From UBA1926 sp002337215 (lineage in GTDB: Bacteria > Planctomycetota > Phycisphaerae > Phycisphaerales > UBA1924): a DNA stretch of 64,000 nucleotides. The stretch is taken from NCBI GenBank assembly GCA_963973795.1, contig CAXBAF010000005.1, positions 1 to 64,000 on the forward strand, read 5' to 3'. Position 1 is the stretch's first letter. The number at the start of each line of letters is the position of its first letter. Both the position numbers and the translations under genes were made by a program. This document shows, one piece after another, positions 35,971-45,551 of this stretch. The notes below the pieces were generated by a model that worked only from the letters and a program-made list of their open reading frames with translations, ran no database searches and had not been told where the DNA came from.

Positions 35971-37539
35971 TCAATCCTCGCCCGGCGTCCCGCCTCGCGA
36001 CTCGACCGGCGTCTCGTCCGGGTCGGCCGCATCCTGATCCGCGAGATATCCCCATTTCTCGTGCCACGCCGCAGGCCAGAGTGACCCAAGCGGTCGCTCG
36101 AGCGCCTTCTGCGACCACTTGGGTTCCGTCACCCGCTCCGATCGGCCCAGTTTCAGCGCCGTCACTCCCGCGAGCATCACGCAGAGCCCCGCGAGTCCCG
36201 CTGCGCGCACAAGACACCATCGTCCGGTCTTCCCCCCGCAGCCGGGCCCGATTCGGGTGATGATCAACGCCGTCGCGATCGCCGACCACATCAGCAGCAT
36301 GGGCTCGTGGTACCGCATCCAGGCGTTTTTGGGCATGCTCACCGCCGCCGCGAAGCCGCAGAGCGCGCCGAGCAGCACCCACCGCGACCGTGCATCGAGC
36401 CCCGAGAGCCAGCCGCAGACCGCGATGACACCACCTATTCCGAGGACGAGAACACCCAGATTGGTATGCCCGGCGAGATCCGGCACCGCGTTGACCAGGT
36501 TCCACAGCCCGCTGTACCGCCCCGCGTCGCGGTCGAATGTCGTCGCGGGGATGAGGAGAATCGCGAGCCCGACCGCGATCGACACGGCGAGGACGGCGGG
36601 CCGACTCCGAAGGAGGTCCAGCGCGCTGCGCCACCAGAAGCCGATATGGAACGCGCCGATGATCCCGAGCTGGGCGAGGATGATCGCGGGCGTCGCCTGG
36701 TTGGGACCGCGCATGTATTCCTGATAGATCGGGACCGTCAGCCCACCCCCCCAAACGCGGTAGAACCACGCCATCGCGCCGAGGGCCGGGAGGGCGCAGA
36801 CGAGCACCAGTGTGATTCGTCCGAGTCTCCGGGTTGGCGTCGTCAGCAGGGCCGGGATCTCGCCGAACCCACCCGAATCGGGCTTGAACGCCGATCCGAG
36901 CCACCCCGCCGCGAGCAGCACGCCGAGCGCCCACAGGTGAGATTGCCGGGTCATCACCAGCAGCAGAAGCAGGGCGCCCCCGCCCGCGTAGAGCCAGAGG
37001 TCGGCTCTGGGCCGGAGCCCGAGCAGCAGGACACTCAGCACCAGCAGCCACCCCGCGTTATCGGGCAGCAGGTACACCCCCGGGCCGAACACGTAGAGCG
37101 AGCAGATCACGCTCAGCCCCAGCAGCGTCGCGGTTACCGATCCCACCCGAAGGCTCAGCCACCGGGTAAGGACGACCAGCAGCCCCACGGTAAACAGGGA
37201 TCCGACCAACTGGAGCACGACGAGCGACTCGGAGACATATCGCGCAACCGAAGCGAGCACAAGGTGATAGCCCGGGGTTGTCGCGGAGAGATAGTCGCTG
37301 ACATCGGGACTCGGCCACTGCTCGGCGAACCGCAGCACCGCCGGCTCGTGGTAGTTGAGCTGGTCGAATCGCCCCCGCCCCCGATCGTGCTGGGTCACGA
37401 TCATCGGGACCGCCACGAGCAGGAAGACCCCGACGACAATCAGCGTGGGCCACCAGGATGGATTGCTCCGGCGGCTCGGCCCGTTCGGCGGGTTTGTGCG
37501 GGGCGCCGGCGTGTTCGGAATCGCGTCTTGTCTTGCCAC
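35971..37539 (-). CDS. ALG10-like multi-membrane glycosyltransferase
   Basis: This is a 522-residue protein from the GTG at 37539, preceded by GGGAG; a TTG 87 bases upstream would add 29 residues without a ribosome site. It has about 11-12 predicted membrane helices. Its first extracytoplasmic loop (DQLNYHEPAVLRFAEQWPSP...DYLSATTPGYHLVL) resembles the DIE2/ALG10 family of membrane GT-C-type glucosyltransferases, in which a loop with Asp/His/Glu binds the lipid-linked donor. The tail is acidic. The role would be transfer of a sugar from a polyprenyl-phosphate donor, which fits the neighbouring prenyl-phosphate chemistry. It is divergently transcribed from the methyltransferase/UbiA pair. Confidence 0.65.
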   Translation of the reverse strand: MARQDAIPNTPAPRTNPPNGPSRRSNPSWWPTLIVVGVFLLVAVPMIVTQHDRGRGRFDQLNYHEPAVLRFAEQWPSPDVSDYLSATTPGYHLVLASVARYVSESLVVLQLVGSLFTVGLLVVLTRWLSLRVGSVTATLLGLSVICSLYVFGPGVYLLPDNAGWLLVLSVLLLGLRPRADLWLYAGGGALLLLLVMTRQSHLWALGVLLAAGWLGSAFKPDSGGFGEIPALLTTPTRRLGRITLVLVCALPALGAMAWFYRVWGGGLTVPIYQEYMRGPNQATPAIILAQLGIIGAFHIGFWWRSALDLLRSRPAVLAVSIAVGLAILLIPATTFDRDAGRYSGLWNLVNAVPDLAGHTNLGVLVLGIGGVIAVCGWLSGLDARSRWVLLGALCGFAAAVSMPKNAWMRYHEPMLLMWSAIATALIITRIGPGCGGKTGRWCLVRAAGLAGLCVMLAGVTALKLGRSERVTEPKWSQKALERPLGSLWPAAWHEKWGYLADQDAADPDETPVESRGGTPGED

Positions 37540-37695
37540 GAGCCGAACTCCCTGATGCCGCCGGGTGTAGTCGTTTCCGCAGCCGGTACGCGCCGCGGAC
37601 CGATCCCGTTCAATGATCTGTTTCAATCATCCGTGCCCGAGAACCGATCTCTGGGATCAGGACACAGTGACCCAACTCGCGACACGGGACCGCCC

Positions 37696-38370
37696 ATGCC
37701 TCTGAAAACTCTCATTTCGGCCCCGATGGCGATGCTCCATAAGCCGGTCTACAACCATCGGCTCCGCGTCTTGCTCGACGCGATCATCCCGCACCTGAAG
37801 GAGGGGGATGAGGTCGTCGATATCGGCTGCGGCAACGGCACGCTCGCCGCCGCGATCGCCGCCGACCCGCGCACGCCGGCCGGCGTGCACGTCCGCGGGC
37901 TCGAACGCTACCCGCGCGGGGGCGAGCCGATCGAGGTCATCCCCTACGACGGCGCGCGCATGCCGCTGGATGACCGCTCGGTCGATGTCGTCATCGTCGC
38001 CGACGTGCTGCACCACGAGCCGAACCCGGACCACCTCGCCGACGAGTGTGCGCGCATCGCCAAACGCCTGCTGATTGTCAAGGACCACCAGGTCAAGGGG
38101 CCGCTCGCCCAGCAGCGGATCAGCCTGCTCGACTGGGCCGCCAACGCGCCGTACGGGGTCCCGTGTCTGTACCGTTACCTGACCCCCGACGAGTGGGTGA
38201 GGTTCTGTGAGCGCCTGAACATGACCCCGACCGAGGTGAAGGACGGGATGAAGATCTACCCGCTCCCGTTCGAGCCCTTCCTGGGCGGATCGCTGCATTA
38301 CATGGCGTTCCTGACCCACCGGGACGGGACCCACCGGGACGGGACCGATCAGAACGGGGACGCGGGTTGA
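37696..38370 (+). CDS. SAM-dependent methyltransferase
   Basis: This 224-residue class I methyltransferase has the SAM-binding motif VVDIGCGNGTLAAAI (about 42-56), and VDVVIVADVLHHEPNPDHL near the middle. Its stop overlaps the TTG start of the UbiA gene (TTGA). The C-terminus carries a pentapeptide repeat (THRDG twice, then TDQNG) encoded by a 15-base tandem duplication. The substrate is not identifiable; coupling to a UbiA-family enzyme suggests a lipid or lipid-linked sugar. Confidence 0.85.
   Translation: MPLKTLISAPMAMLHKPVYNHRLRVLLDAIIPHLKEGDEVVDIGCGNGTLAAAIAADPRTPAGVHVRGLERYPRGGEPIEVIPYDGARMPLDDRSVDVVIVADVLHHEPNPDHLADECARIAKRLLIVKDHQVKGPLAQQRISLLDWAANAPYGVPCLYRYLTPDEWVRFCERLNMTPTEVKDGMKIYPLPFEPFLGGSLHYMAFLTHRDGTHRDGTDQNGDAG
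38314..38343 (+). repeat. 15-base tandem duplication in methyltransferase tail
   Basis: ACCCACCGGGACGGG is present twice without a gap (38314-38328 and 38329-38343). It is in frame and encodes THRDG twice; a partial third unit follows. Confidence 0.9.
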
Positions 38371-39350
38371 CCGAGTCCACGCCATCATCCGGGCCCGCGC
38401 ACGGGCCTGCGCTCCTCCGAGGCCTGATCAAGCTCGCCAGGCCTCACCAGTGGTCCAAGAGTGTGTTTGTCGCCATCGGGCCCTTCTACTGGCTCACCGA
38501 CAACACGCCCGAGGATGTCTGGGTCTTCGCCGCCGATGTGCTCATGGCGTGCGTCGCCTTCGCGCTCGCGTCGAGCGGGTGCTATGTCTTCAACGACCTC
38601 GCCGACGTCAACGAGGACCGCAACCACCCGCGCAAGAAGAACCGCCCCATCGCCTCGGGCGTGGTCGGCGAATCGCTCGCGCGGTGGTACGGGCTCGCGC
38701 TCTTCGCGGCCGCCTCGCTGCTGATCATCGTGCTCCCCTCGCAGACCAAGTGGGTCACGGGCGCGTTCCTGCTCGCGTACGTCGTCAACGTGATGGCGTA
38801 CTCGGCGCGGCTCAAGCACATCGTCATCGCCGACGTGATGAGCCTCTCGATGGGCTTCGTGCTCCGCGTGCTCGGGGGCTGTGCCGCGATCTCGATCGCG
38901 CCGACGACCTGGCTGCTCAACGTCGTGTTGTTCCTGAGCATGACGCTCGCCTTCGGCAAACGACTCGGCGAGCGCCGCTCGACCACCGGCGACGTCTCCA
39001 CGATCCGGGGGGTGCAGAGCGAGTACTCCGACGACCTGCTGCGGATGGCGGTCGTCGTCACCGCGGTCGGCACACTGCTCACGTACGCGGGGTATGTGAC
39101 GACGCGCGAGGCGGATTTCTCCTGGCCCGCCGGCAACCCCGATCAGGGGTTCAACCTGCTCTGGATCACGATGATCCCCGCGACCTACGCCCTGCTGCGG
39201 GCGATGCTGCTGCTCGAGCACGGCAAGTACGACGACCCGACGGAACTCGCGGTGGCCGACCGCCCGTTCAAGGCGGCCGCGGCGGTGTTCGGGCTGATCA
39301 TGCTCGGGCTCTGGCTCTACGTCCGAGGGGGCGGCCGGGGCGGTGGATAG
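38367..39350 (+). CDS. UbiA-family prenyltransferase, decaprenyl-phosphate phosphoribosyltransferase-like
   Basis: This 327-residue membrane protein has about nine helices. The start ARPHQWSKSVFV (24-35) and the motif YVFNDLADVNEDRNHPRKKNRPIASG (N76-D77-x2-D80-x3-D84) match the UbiA group that includes decaprenyl-phosphate phosphoribosyltransferase, which moves phosphoribose onto a polyprenyl phosphate on the way to lipid-linked arabinose. It is coupled to the methyltransferase by overlap. The ORF ends in a short Gly/Arg tail. The product could be a lipid-linked pentose, used perhaps by the adjacent ALG10-like enzyme. Confidence 0.8.
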   Translation: MTESTPSSGPAHGPALLRGLIKLARPHQWSKSVFVAIGPFYWLTDNTPEDVWVFAADVLMACVAFALASSGCYVFNDLADVNEDRNHPRKKNRPIASGVVGESLARWYGLALFAAASLLIIVLPSQTKWVTGAFLLAYVVNVMAYSARLKHIVIADVMSLSMGFVLRVLGGCAAISIAPTTWLLNVVLFLSMTLAFGKRLGERRSTTGDVSTIRGVQSEYSDDLLRMAVVVTAVGTLLTYAGYVTTREADFSWPAGNPDQGFNLLWITMIPATYALLRAMLLLEHGKYDDPTELAVADRPFKAAAAVFGLIMLGLWLYVRGGGRGGG

Positions 39351-39797
39351 GCCGGCGTACGGGCCGGCGGCGCCGCGGCAGGCCGATAACACATCTTCGG
39401 ACCGTCCGGGAAGAATCTCGCCTCAGGCGTGGTTTGGGGGTTGCATCTGAACCCGCCAGCGTGTGTAGTAGTAGAACGTTGCGGCGGCGGGGTTTTCGGC
39501 CCTTCCGCCGCGCCACCGCAGTTTCTTGTCAGTCCGGTCTGATGATGGACCGGTTTCGAGCCCAATCGCCGGCGTCCGCCGGGCGCGAGCCGCCCGCGCG
39601 GTGCATCCACCGGCGGTGTCCGGTCCGAAAAACACGACAGGGTGGTGGGGGATGCCCGTCTGTGTGACGCGGGCGTTCCGACGCATCGTCGGGTCATCGG
39701 TGGGCGTGTTGCCCGCGCCGGCCCGGCTCGACGATCCCCGGTCATGCACCGACCGGCCAAGTGAAAACACGCGAGTCAACACAAGGGAGTTTCATTC
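39351..39797. other. intergenic region upstream of metalloprotease
   Basis: No gene is visible in these 447 bases. A GC-rich inverted repeat (GCGGCGG at 39481 with CCGCCGC near 39505) has no T tract. AAGGGAG just before 39798 is the ribosome site of the next gene. A promoter is expected here but no convincing pair was found. Confidence 0.5.
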
Positions 39798-42700
39798 ATG
39801 ACTGAGCAGAACCGCATGTCGAAATCGGCCAAGGCCCTGGGCAGCGCCTGGGCACGGACCGCGATGGTCCTTATCGCGGGCACAACCGTCGCCCTCGCGG
39901 GGGCCGCGGCGCCCGAGAACGCACGCCTCACCGAGGGCTCCCCCGCGGGAACGGAGAACATCGACTTCGGTGCCATCCAGCGCGCGATGGCGGGCGGCGG
40001 CGGCGGTGGCGAGAGCAAAGAGAAGGGCACCCCCTGGAGCAAGCTCAGCGATGGCTTCGAACGCGTCGTGAGCACGACGAACGGCCAGGGCTTCTACGAC
40101 GTCTGGGTCAACAAAGAGTCCAACCAGATGCTCGCCGAGCTCCCCCGCGGGTTCCAGCGCCAGAAGCACTTCTTCGCGATGACCGTCTCGGGCGGCGAGA
40201 TCTTCGCCGGGCTCCAGGCGGGCGACATGTACGTCTACTGGAAGCAGTACGGCGATGACCGCCTCGCGCTGGTCATGCCCGAGATGGCGGTCCGCTCGAC
40301 GGGCGAGCAGTCGAGCAAGGACTCGGTGAGCCAGATCTTCACCGACCGCGTCCTCCTCGACGTCCCGATCCTTGGCAAGGGTCCCAACGGGCAGCCCGTG
40401 ATCGACATGGACGGCCTGCTGGTCAACAACGCCAGCAAGTTCTTCGGCGGCTCGGCCCGCGGCCTGCGGACCAACCTCAAGGAGATCACCGAGGCCAAGA
40501 GCTTCCCCGAGAACATCGAGGTCGCCTACACCGTGCCCGACGCGTCGGGCAAGATGAAGACCTTCCACTACTCGATCAGCAACATCAAGGGCACGCCCGG
40601 CTTCCGCCCCCGCGCCGCCGATGAGCGCCTGGGCTACTTCACCACCAGCTATCAGGACCTCGGGAAGTACGATCGCAACGAGGTCGACACGCGGTTCATC
40701 AACCGCTGGCACATCGAGAAGGCCGACCCCAAGCTCAAGATGAGCCCCCCCAAGGAGCCCATCGTCTATTACGTCGAGCACACCGTGCCGGTGCGCTACC
40801 GCCGCTACGTGCGTGACGGTGTCGAGTACTGGAACGAGGCGTTCCGCAAGATCGGCATCGACGGCGCGATCGAGGTCCGCTACCAGGACAAGTCCACCGG
40901 GGCCCACATGGACAAGGACCCCGAGGACGTGCGGTTCAACTTCATCCGCTGGCTGAACAACAACATCGCCACCGCGATCGGGCCCAGCCGGGTCAACCCG
41001 ATGACCGGCGAGATCCTCGACGCCGACGTCGTTCTCACCGACGGCTGGATCCGCGTGTTCACCTACCGCTGGAACGACATCCTGGGCGAGCAGGCGATGC
41101 AGGGGTTCGGCCCCGAGACGATGGCCTGGCTCCAGCAGAACCCGAGGTGGGACCCCCGCGTCCGTTTCGCCGAGCCGAGCGAGCGCGCCGCGATCCTCGC
41201 GGACCGCACGCGCCGGGGCGTCACCCGCTACGGCGGTCACCCCGCGGGCGCGGCGAGCTCGATCATGATGGGCGGCAACGAGTTCGACGGTCTCTCGGGC
41301 CGGGTCAGCCAGGTCAACGGGCGTTGCGACGCCGCGTTCGGCAAGGCCTCCCAGCTCGCGACCGCCCGGGTGCACCTCGAGCTGCTGGGCGCGATCGCCC
41401 CGCTCGTCTTCGCGGACACGCAGGGCGCGGACTCGCCCGAGATCCCGCCGGAGATGATCGAGAAGATCAAAGAAGAGCTCGAGAAGAACCCCGAGCTGAT
41501 GGCGATGGTGCCCGACCAGTTCAAGGGCATGCTCGCCAAGGCCGAGGCGCACGACGACGATGAGGACGAGGACACCGAGGTCGAGGAGGAGACCGAGGTC
41601 GCTTCCGACGACGACGACGCCACGATGGTGGAGCCCGGCGATCTGATCGACGGCGTCCCCGCCGAGTTCGTGGGTCCGATGCTCGCCGAGCTCGTCGCCC
41701 ACGAGGTGGGCCACACGCTGGGTCTTCGTCACAACTTCAAGGGCTCGAGCGCCTACGAGCTCGCCGAGATCAACACCGAAGAGTTCAAGGGCAAGACGCC
41801 CTGGAGCGCATCGGTGATGGACTACAACGGCATCAACATCTTCATGCCCGGGGAGGACGGTTCGTCGGGCCAGACCCAGGGCGACTTCAGCTCGATCAAC
41901 ATCGGGCCCTATGACTACTGGGTCATCGAGTACGGGTACACCAACGGCGACATCAAGAAGGTCCTCGCCCGTGCCGGCGAGCCCGGGCTCGACTACGCGA
42001 CCGACGAGGACACGTGGGGACCCGACCCGCTCGCCCGCCGGTACGACCTCTCGAAGTATCCGATCGATTACGCCACCAACCAGCTCAAGCTCGTCGGCAA
42101 GATCCGCGAGAGCCTGCTGGAAGACTTCGTCAAGGACGGCGAATCGTGGAGCCGGGTGCGTCAGGGCTACGGCATCGCGCTCAGCGAGCACATGAAGGCC
42201 GTCTCCATGATGGCCAACTGGGTCGGCGGCGCGCACGTCTACCGCGAGAAGAAGGGCGATGAGCACGGCCGCGCCCCGATCGAGGTCGTCGACGCCGCCA
42301 AGCAGCGTGAGGCCCTCTCGTTCGTCATCGACAACACGTTCCAGGACGAGGCGTTCGGTCTGACCCCCGAACTGCTGGAGTACATGACCGTTGATAAGTG
42401 GTGGGACGCGGGCGGCATGCGCACGATCATGACCGATCCGACCTACACCGTCCACGACACCGTCCTGGGCATCCAGGCCTCCGCGATGACCATGCTCATG
42501 AACCCGACGACACTCCGCCGGGTCTATGACAACGAGTACATCGTCCCCGAGGATCAGGACGCGCTCACGCTCGCCGAGCTGATGAGCGAGGTCTCCGAAT
42601 CGGCGTGGAACGAGCTCGACGAGCCCGCCCGCGGCCGGTACACCGCGCGTCAGCCCATGATCTCCTCGATGCGTCGCAACCTCCAGCGCGAGCACCTCGA

Positions 42701-42986
42701 GCGTCTCATCGATCTCGCGCTCGCCAGCGAGACGTACGACGCCGCGAGCAAGCCCATCGCGACCCTCGCCGCGATGCACCTCCGCGAGATCAAGGGCAAG
42801 GTCGAGTCGCTCACCAAGAACGCGACGAAGATCGACCCCTACACCGTCGCCCACCTCCAGGACGTCGAGACCCGCATCACGCAGGCCCTCGACGCCCAGT
42901 ACATCGCCAACCAGCCCGACCTCTCGGCGCTCGCGATGCCCTTCATGCTGTTCGGCCAGCAGGACCAGCAGCAGGAAGACGAGTAA
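39798..42986 (+). CDS. large zinc-dependent metalloprotease (DUF5117/DUF4953-type)
   Basis: This 1062-residue protein has an N-terminal signal or anchor (residues about 14-37) and the zinc motif HEVGHTLGLRH (H635, E636, H639, H645). The surrounding sequence and overall order (long N-terminal region, HExxH, then a C-terminal helical part) agree with the bacterial 'zinc-dependent metalloprotease' family carrying DUF5118/DUF5117/DUF4953 domains. About 50 residues before the motif a very acidic insertion (DDDEDEDTEVEEETEVASDD) may bind calcium or keep a loop extended. It is probably exported. It is transcribed alone, with a terminator after it. Confidence 0.85.
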   Translation: MTEQNRMSKSAKALGSAWARTAMVLIAGTTVALAGAAAPENARLTEGSPAGTENIDFGAIQRAMAGGGGGGESKEKGTPWSKLSDGFERVVSTTNGQGFYDVWVNKESNQMLAELPRGFQRQKHFFAMTVSGGEIFAGLQAGDMYVYWKQYGDDRLALVMPEMAVRSTGEQSSKDSVSQIFTDRVLLDVPILGKGPNGQPVIDMDGLLVNNASKFFGGSARGLRTNLKEITEAKSFPENIEVAYTVPDASGKMKTFHYSISNIKGTPGFRPRAADERLGYFTTSYQDLGKYDRNEVDTRFINRWHIEKADPKLKMSPPKEPIVYYVEHTVPVRYRRYVRDGVEYWNEAFRKIGIDGAIEVRYQDKSTGAHMDKDPEDVRFNFIRWLNNNIATAIGPSRVNPMTGEILDADVVLTDGWIRVFTYRWNDILGEQAMQGFGPETMAWLQQNPRWDPRVRFAEPSERAAILADRTRRGVTRYGGHPAGAASSIMMGGNEFDGLSGRVSQVNGRCDAAFGKASQLATARVHLELLGAIAPLVFADTQGADSPEIPPEMIEKIKEELEKNPELMAMVPDQFKGMLAKAEAHDDDEDEDTEVEEETEVASDDDDATMVEPGDLIDGVPAEFVGPMLAELVAHEVGHTLGLRHNFKGSSAYELAEINTEEFKGKTPWSASVMDYNGINIFMPGEDGSSGQTQGDFSSINIGPYDYWVIEYGYTNGDIKKVLARAGEPGLDYATDEDTWGPDPLARRYDLSKYPIDYATNQLKLVGKIRESLLEDFVKDGESWSRVRQGYGIALSEHMKAVSMMANWVGGAHVYREKKGDEHGRAPIEVVDAAKQREALSFVIDNTFQDEAFGLTPELLEYMTVDKWWDAGGMRTIMTDPTYTVHDTVLGIQASAMTMLMNPTTLRRVYDNEYIVPEDQDALTLAELMSEVSESAWNELDEPARGRYTARQPMISSMRRNLQREHLERLIDLALASETYDAASKPIATLAAMHLREIKGKVESLTKNATKIDPYTVAHLQDVETRITQALDAQYIANQPDLSALAMPFMLFGQQDQQQEDE

Positions 42987-43043
42987 TCCCAAGCACACGG
43001 CCGGCGGCTTCGTGCTGGCGGTCGGCTGATCACTGACCCGCTC

Positions 43044-43073
43044 AAGGGCGGCCCACCGCGGGCCGCCCTTTTT
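43044..43073 (+). terminator. intrinsic terminator after metalloprotease
   Basis: AAGGGCGGCCC (43044-43054) pairs perfectly with GGGCCGCCCTT (43060-43070) around a 5-base loop, followed by TTT, giving a run of five Ts. It lies 57 bases past the stop. Confidence 0.9.
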
Positions 43074-43115
43074 CGTGCGCACACGCCCCGCCACCGTGTT
43101 CTACCCTGCCGGTCT

Positions 43116-44891
43116 ATGGCCGCCCGACCACCATCCCCCGTCCGCCAGCAGGCCGAGCAACTGATCCGGGCCGGCCAGCACGCCAAGGCCCGCGCGATCC
43201 TCGAGCGCGCGCTCAAGCGAGACCCCAAAGACGTTGTGCTCAACAAGCTCCTGGTCAGCGTGCTGTCGGCCGTGGGCGACCACCAACGCGCCGCCTTCCA
43301 CCTCGAACGCCTCGCCGGGCTGCTCCCGCGCGACCCGCTGATCCTGGGATCGCTCGCCGAGACGCTGCTCAGGCTCGGCCGGGCCGACGACGCGGAACGG
43401 GTCGCACGGAAGGTCCCGTCGATCGGCCCCCAGGCCGCGCCGCTCGCGGGGCAGCTCGCGTCGGTCATGCTGAGCAGCGACCGGCACGCGTGCGCGCTCG
43501 AACTGGGCGACTGGGCATTCGAGCACGTCCCTTCCGACGCACGCACGGCCGGGTACGCCGCCGCCGCCCGCATCTTCGCGGGCGATCACGCCGGCGGCGC
43601 CGAGGCGTTGCGATCCACCACCGCCGCGCGCGCGCAGGACCCCGACCTCCAGCGCGACACGCTCCTGCTCATGCTCTACTGCGGCGAGTTCAGCCCCGAA
43701 GAGACCTTCGTCGCCCACAAGCGGTACGGCGAGCTGATGGCGGCACGCACGCCTCCGTCCCCCCCGCTCCCGAGAGACCCCGAGGGCGTGCTGAACGGCG
43801 ACCGCCCGCTCCGCGTGGGCTATATCTCTCAGGATTTCCGCAACCGATCCGCCGGCCACTTCATCGAGGGCATCGTCGAGCACCACGACCGAGCACGCGT
43901 CGAGCCCTGGTGCTACTCGCACCAGCTGCGCCGCGACGAGCTGACCGATCGTGTTCGAGCGCACGCCGCGGGGTTCCGCGAGATCCAGGGCGCGCCCGAC
44001 GACGCGGTGGACCGCGTCATCCGCGCCGACAACATCGACGTCGCCGTCGATCTGACCGGGCACACCGGGCTGAACCGGCTCGGCGTGCTCGCGCGCAAGC
44101 CCGCGCCCGTGACGGCGACCTATATGGGCTACGCCGCGACGACCGGACTGGGCGCGATCGACTATCGGCTCGTCGATGCCCACACCGATCCCGATCCGGG
44201 CGCGAACGCGCTGGCGACCGAAGAGCTGATCCGGCTCGATCCGTGCTTCCTGTGCTACACGCCCCCGTCGCACGCACCGGACGTGACAGAGCGCGCGCCC
44301 GACGCCCCGATCACGTTCGCGAGCTTCAACACCTTCGCGAAGATCACCGACGAGGCGTTGAAAGCGTGGGCGGAGATCGTGCGCGCCGTGCCGGGTTCGC
44401 AACTGCTCGTGAAGAACGCGGGCTTGAAAGACCCGTGGCTCGCGGATCGGTTCCGTGCGCGCTTCGAGCGATTGGGGGGCGACCCGGATCGGCTCGAGAC
44501 GATGGGCGAGACACCCACGGCCGCGGAGCACATGGGCCTGTACGGCCGGGTCGATATCGCCCTCGATACCTTCCCCTACAACGGCACGACGACGACGCTG
44601 GAGGCGGCGTGGATGGGCGTGCCAGCCGTGACGCTCGCGGGTGAGTCGCATGTTGCGCGCGTTGGCGTGAGCCTGCTGAAGAATCTCGGGCTCGACGACC
44701 TGATCGGTGGGGGTACCGATGGATATGTGCGCGCCGCGGTCTCGCTCGCGGGCGATACGGGTCGTCGGCGCTCGCTGCGGCGTGACCTCCGCGAGCGTGT
44801 GCGCAGGAGGCTGTGCGACTTCGGATCGTTCGTGCCGATACTCGAGGAGGCGTACCGGTCGATGTGGGACCGCGTCGCGCGAGAGCACTGA
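43116..44891 (+). CDS. TPR protein with O-GlcNAc transferase-like (GT41) domain
   Basis: This 591-residue protein has TPR-like helices over residues 1-220 (AEQLIRAGQHAKARAILERA at the start), then a GT41-like catalytic domain. Landmarks are LRVGYISQDFRNRSAGHFIEG (about 232-252), AVDLTGHTGLNRL, YMGYAATTGL, ITFASFNTFAKIT and LDTFPYNGTTTTLEAAWMGVP, the block that in OGT binds UDP-GlcNAc. Eukaryotic OGT modifies nuclear and cytoplasmic proteins; bacterial members glycosylate adhesins and other proteins. A second such gene lies at 46546. No clear ribosome site precedes the ATG. Confidence 0.9.
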   Translation: MAARPPSPVRQQAEQLIRAGQHAKARAILERALKRDPKDVVLNKLLVSVLSAVGDHQRAAFHLERLAGLLPRDPLILGSLAETLLRLGRADDAERVARKVPSIGPQAAPLAGQLASVMLSSDRHACALELGDWAFEHVPSDARTAGYAAAARIFAGDHAGGAEALRSTTAARAQDPDLQRDTLLLMLYCGEFSPEETFVAHKRYGELMAARTPPSPPLPRDPEGVLNGDRPLRVGYISQDFRNRSAGHFIEGIVEHHDRARVEPWCYSHQLRRDELTDRVRAHAAGFREIQGAPDDAVDRVIRADNIDVAVDLTGHTGLNRLGVLARKPAPVTATYMGYAATTGLGAIDYRLVDAHTDPDPGANALATEELIRLDPCFLCYTPPSHAPDVTERAPDAPITFASFNTFAKITDEALKAWAEIVRAVPGSQLLVKNAGLKDPWLADRFRARFERLGGDPDRLETMGETPTAAEHMGLYGRVDIALDTFPYNGTTTTLEAAWMGVPAVTLAGESHVARVGVSLLKNLGLDDLIGGGTDGYVRAAVSLAGDTGRRRSLRRDLRERVRRRLCDFGSFVPILEEAYRSMWDRVAREH

Positions 44892-44903
44892 CGTGACGGT
44901 GCG

Positions 44904-45494
44904 CTATTCGCGCGGGTCGAGTTCGAACAGTGTCGCGAAATCGAGCGGGTCGTGGGTGCGCATCTGCTGGTGGGTGTGCTCGGCCGCGTTGCGGTCCATG
45001 CCCAGCAGCACCATCAGATCGACGGTGACATCGACGGTCTCCACGCCGTCGGCGCGTGCGTGCGTCATCCACACGATCGCATCGAGGTCACGTCTGGACA
45101 TCAGCGCGGGGAGTTGATCTTTGATGTCGGCGATGTAGCGATCGACGGGATAGATCCCGAAGCCCTGGAAGTGCAGCTCGCGCTGTTTCATGATTCCCCA
45201 GCGTTCAAGCGCCGCGGCCTTCGCCGCGTCGCCCGCTTCCTCGGCGCGCCGGTGCTCGTCTTTCTTGGCACCCAGATCGTTGTGCGGCGAGCCGACCCAC
45301 GCGACCGCGATGCCCCTGCTGTCGTAGACACCGAGCCGAACGGTCCCGGGCTCGGATTGGGGCGCCGCCTCGGCCGGCATCACGGCCGGCTCGGCGTTCT
45401 CGATGGGCGTCCGGACGGACACCGGTGACATGTGCATCGCGACGAGCAGACCGACGACGGAACCGAAGATGAACGGTCCGTGTGAGGCGTGCAT
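44904..45494 (-). CDS. exported protein of unknown function
   Basis: This 196-residue protein has a hydrophobic N-terminus (residues about 8-24). After that it is mixed alpha/beta, with AVAWVGSPHNDLG and a helix rich in Glu/Lys/Ala (HRRAEEAGDAAKAAALERW). The C-terminal third contains LDAIVWMTHARADGVETVDVTVD. I recognise no family and no catalytic motif. It is encoded head-on with the OGT-like gene (12 bases between stops) and tail-to-head with the sulfotransferase on the same strand (57 bases). Confidence 0.6.
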   Translation of the reverse strand: MHASHGPFIFGSVVGLLVAMHMSPVSVRTPIENAEPAVMPAEAAPQSEPGTVRLGVYDSRGIAVAWVGSPHNDLGAKKDEHRRAEEAGDAAKAAALERWGIMKQRELHFQGFGIYPVDRYIADIKDQLPALMSRRDLDAIVWMTHARADGVETVDVTVDLMVLLGMDRNAAEHTHQQMRTHDPLDFATLFELDPRE

Positions 45495-45551
45495 GGCAGC
45501 CCCCTTTCTGCCCCCGTCACCTGATTCTAGGTGTGTTGATCTGCTCGGTCG

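Noticed and set aside
39792..43094. Antisense frame of 1100 codons opposite the metalloprotease
   Set aside because: The metalloprotease has an intact zinc motif, signal and ribosome site; the antisense frame has no domain and reads through the downstream terminator.
43101..44888. Antisense frame of about 595 codons opposite the first OGT-like gene
   Set aside because: It is Arg/Ala/Val-rich with no motif, and the plus strand carries clear GT41 signatures.
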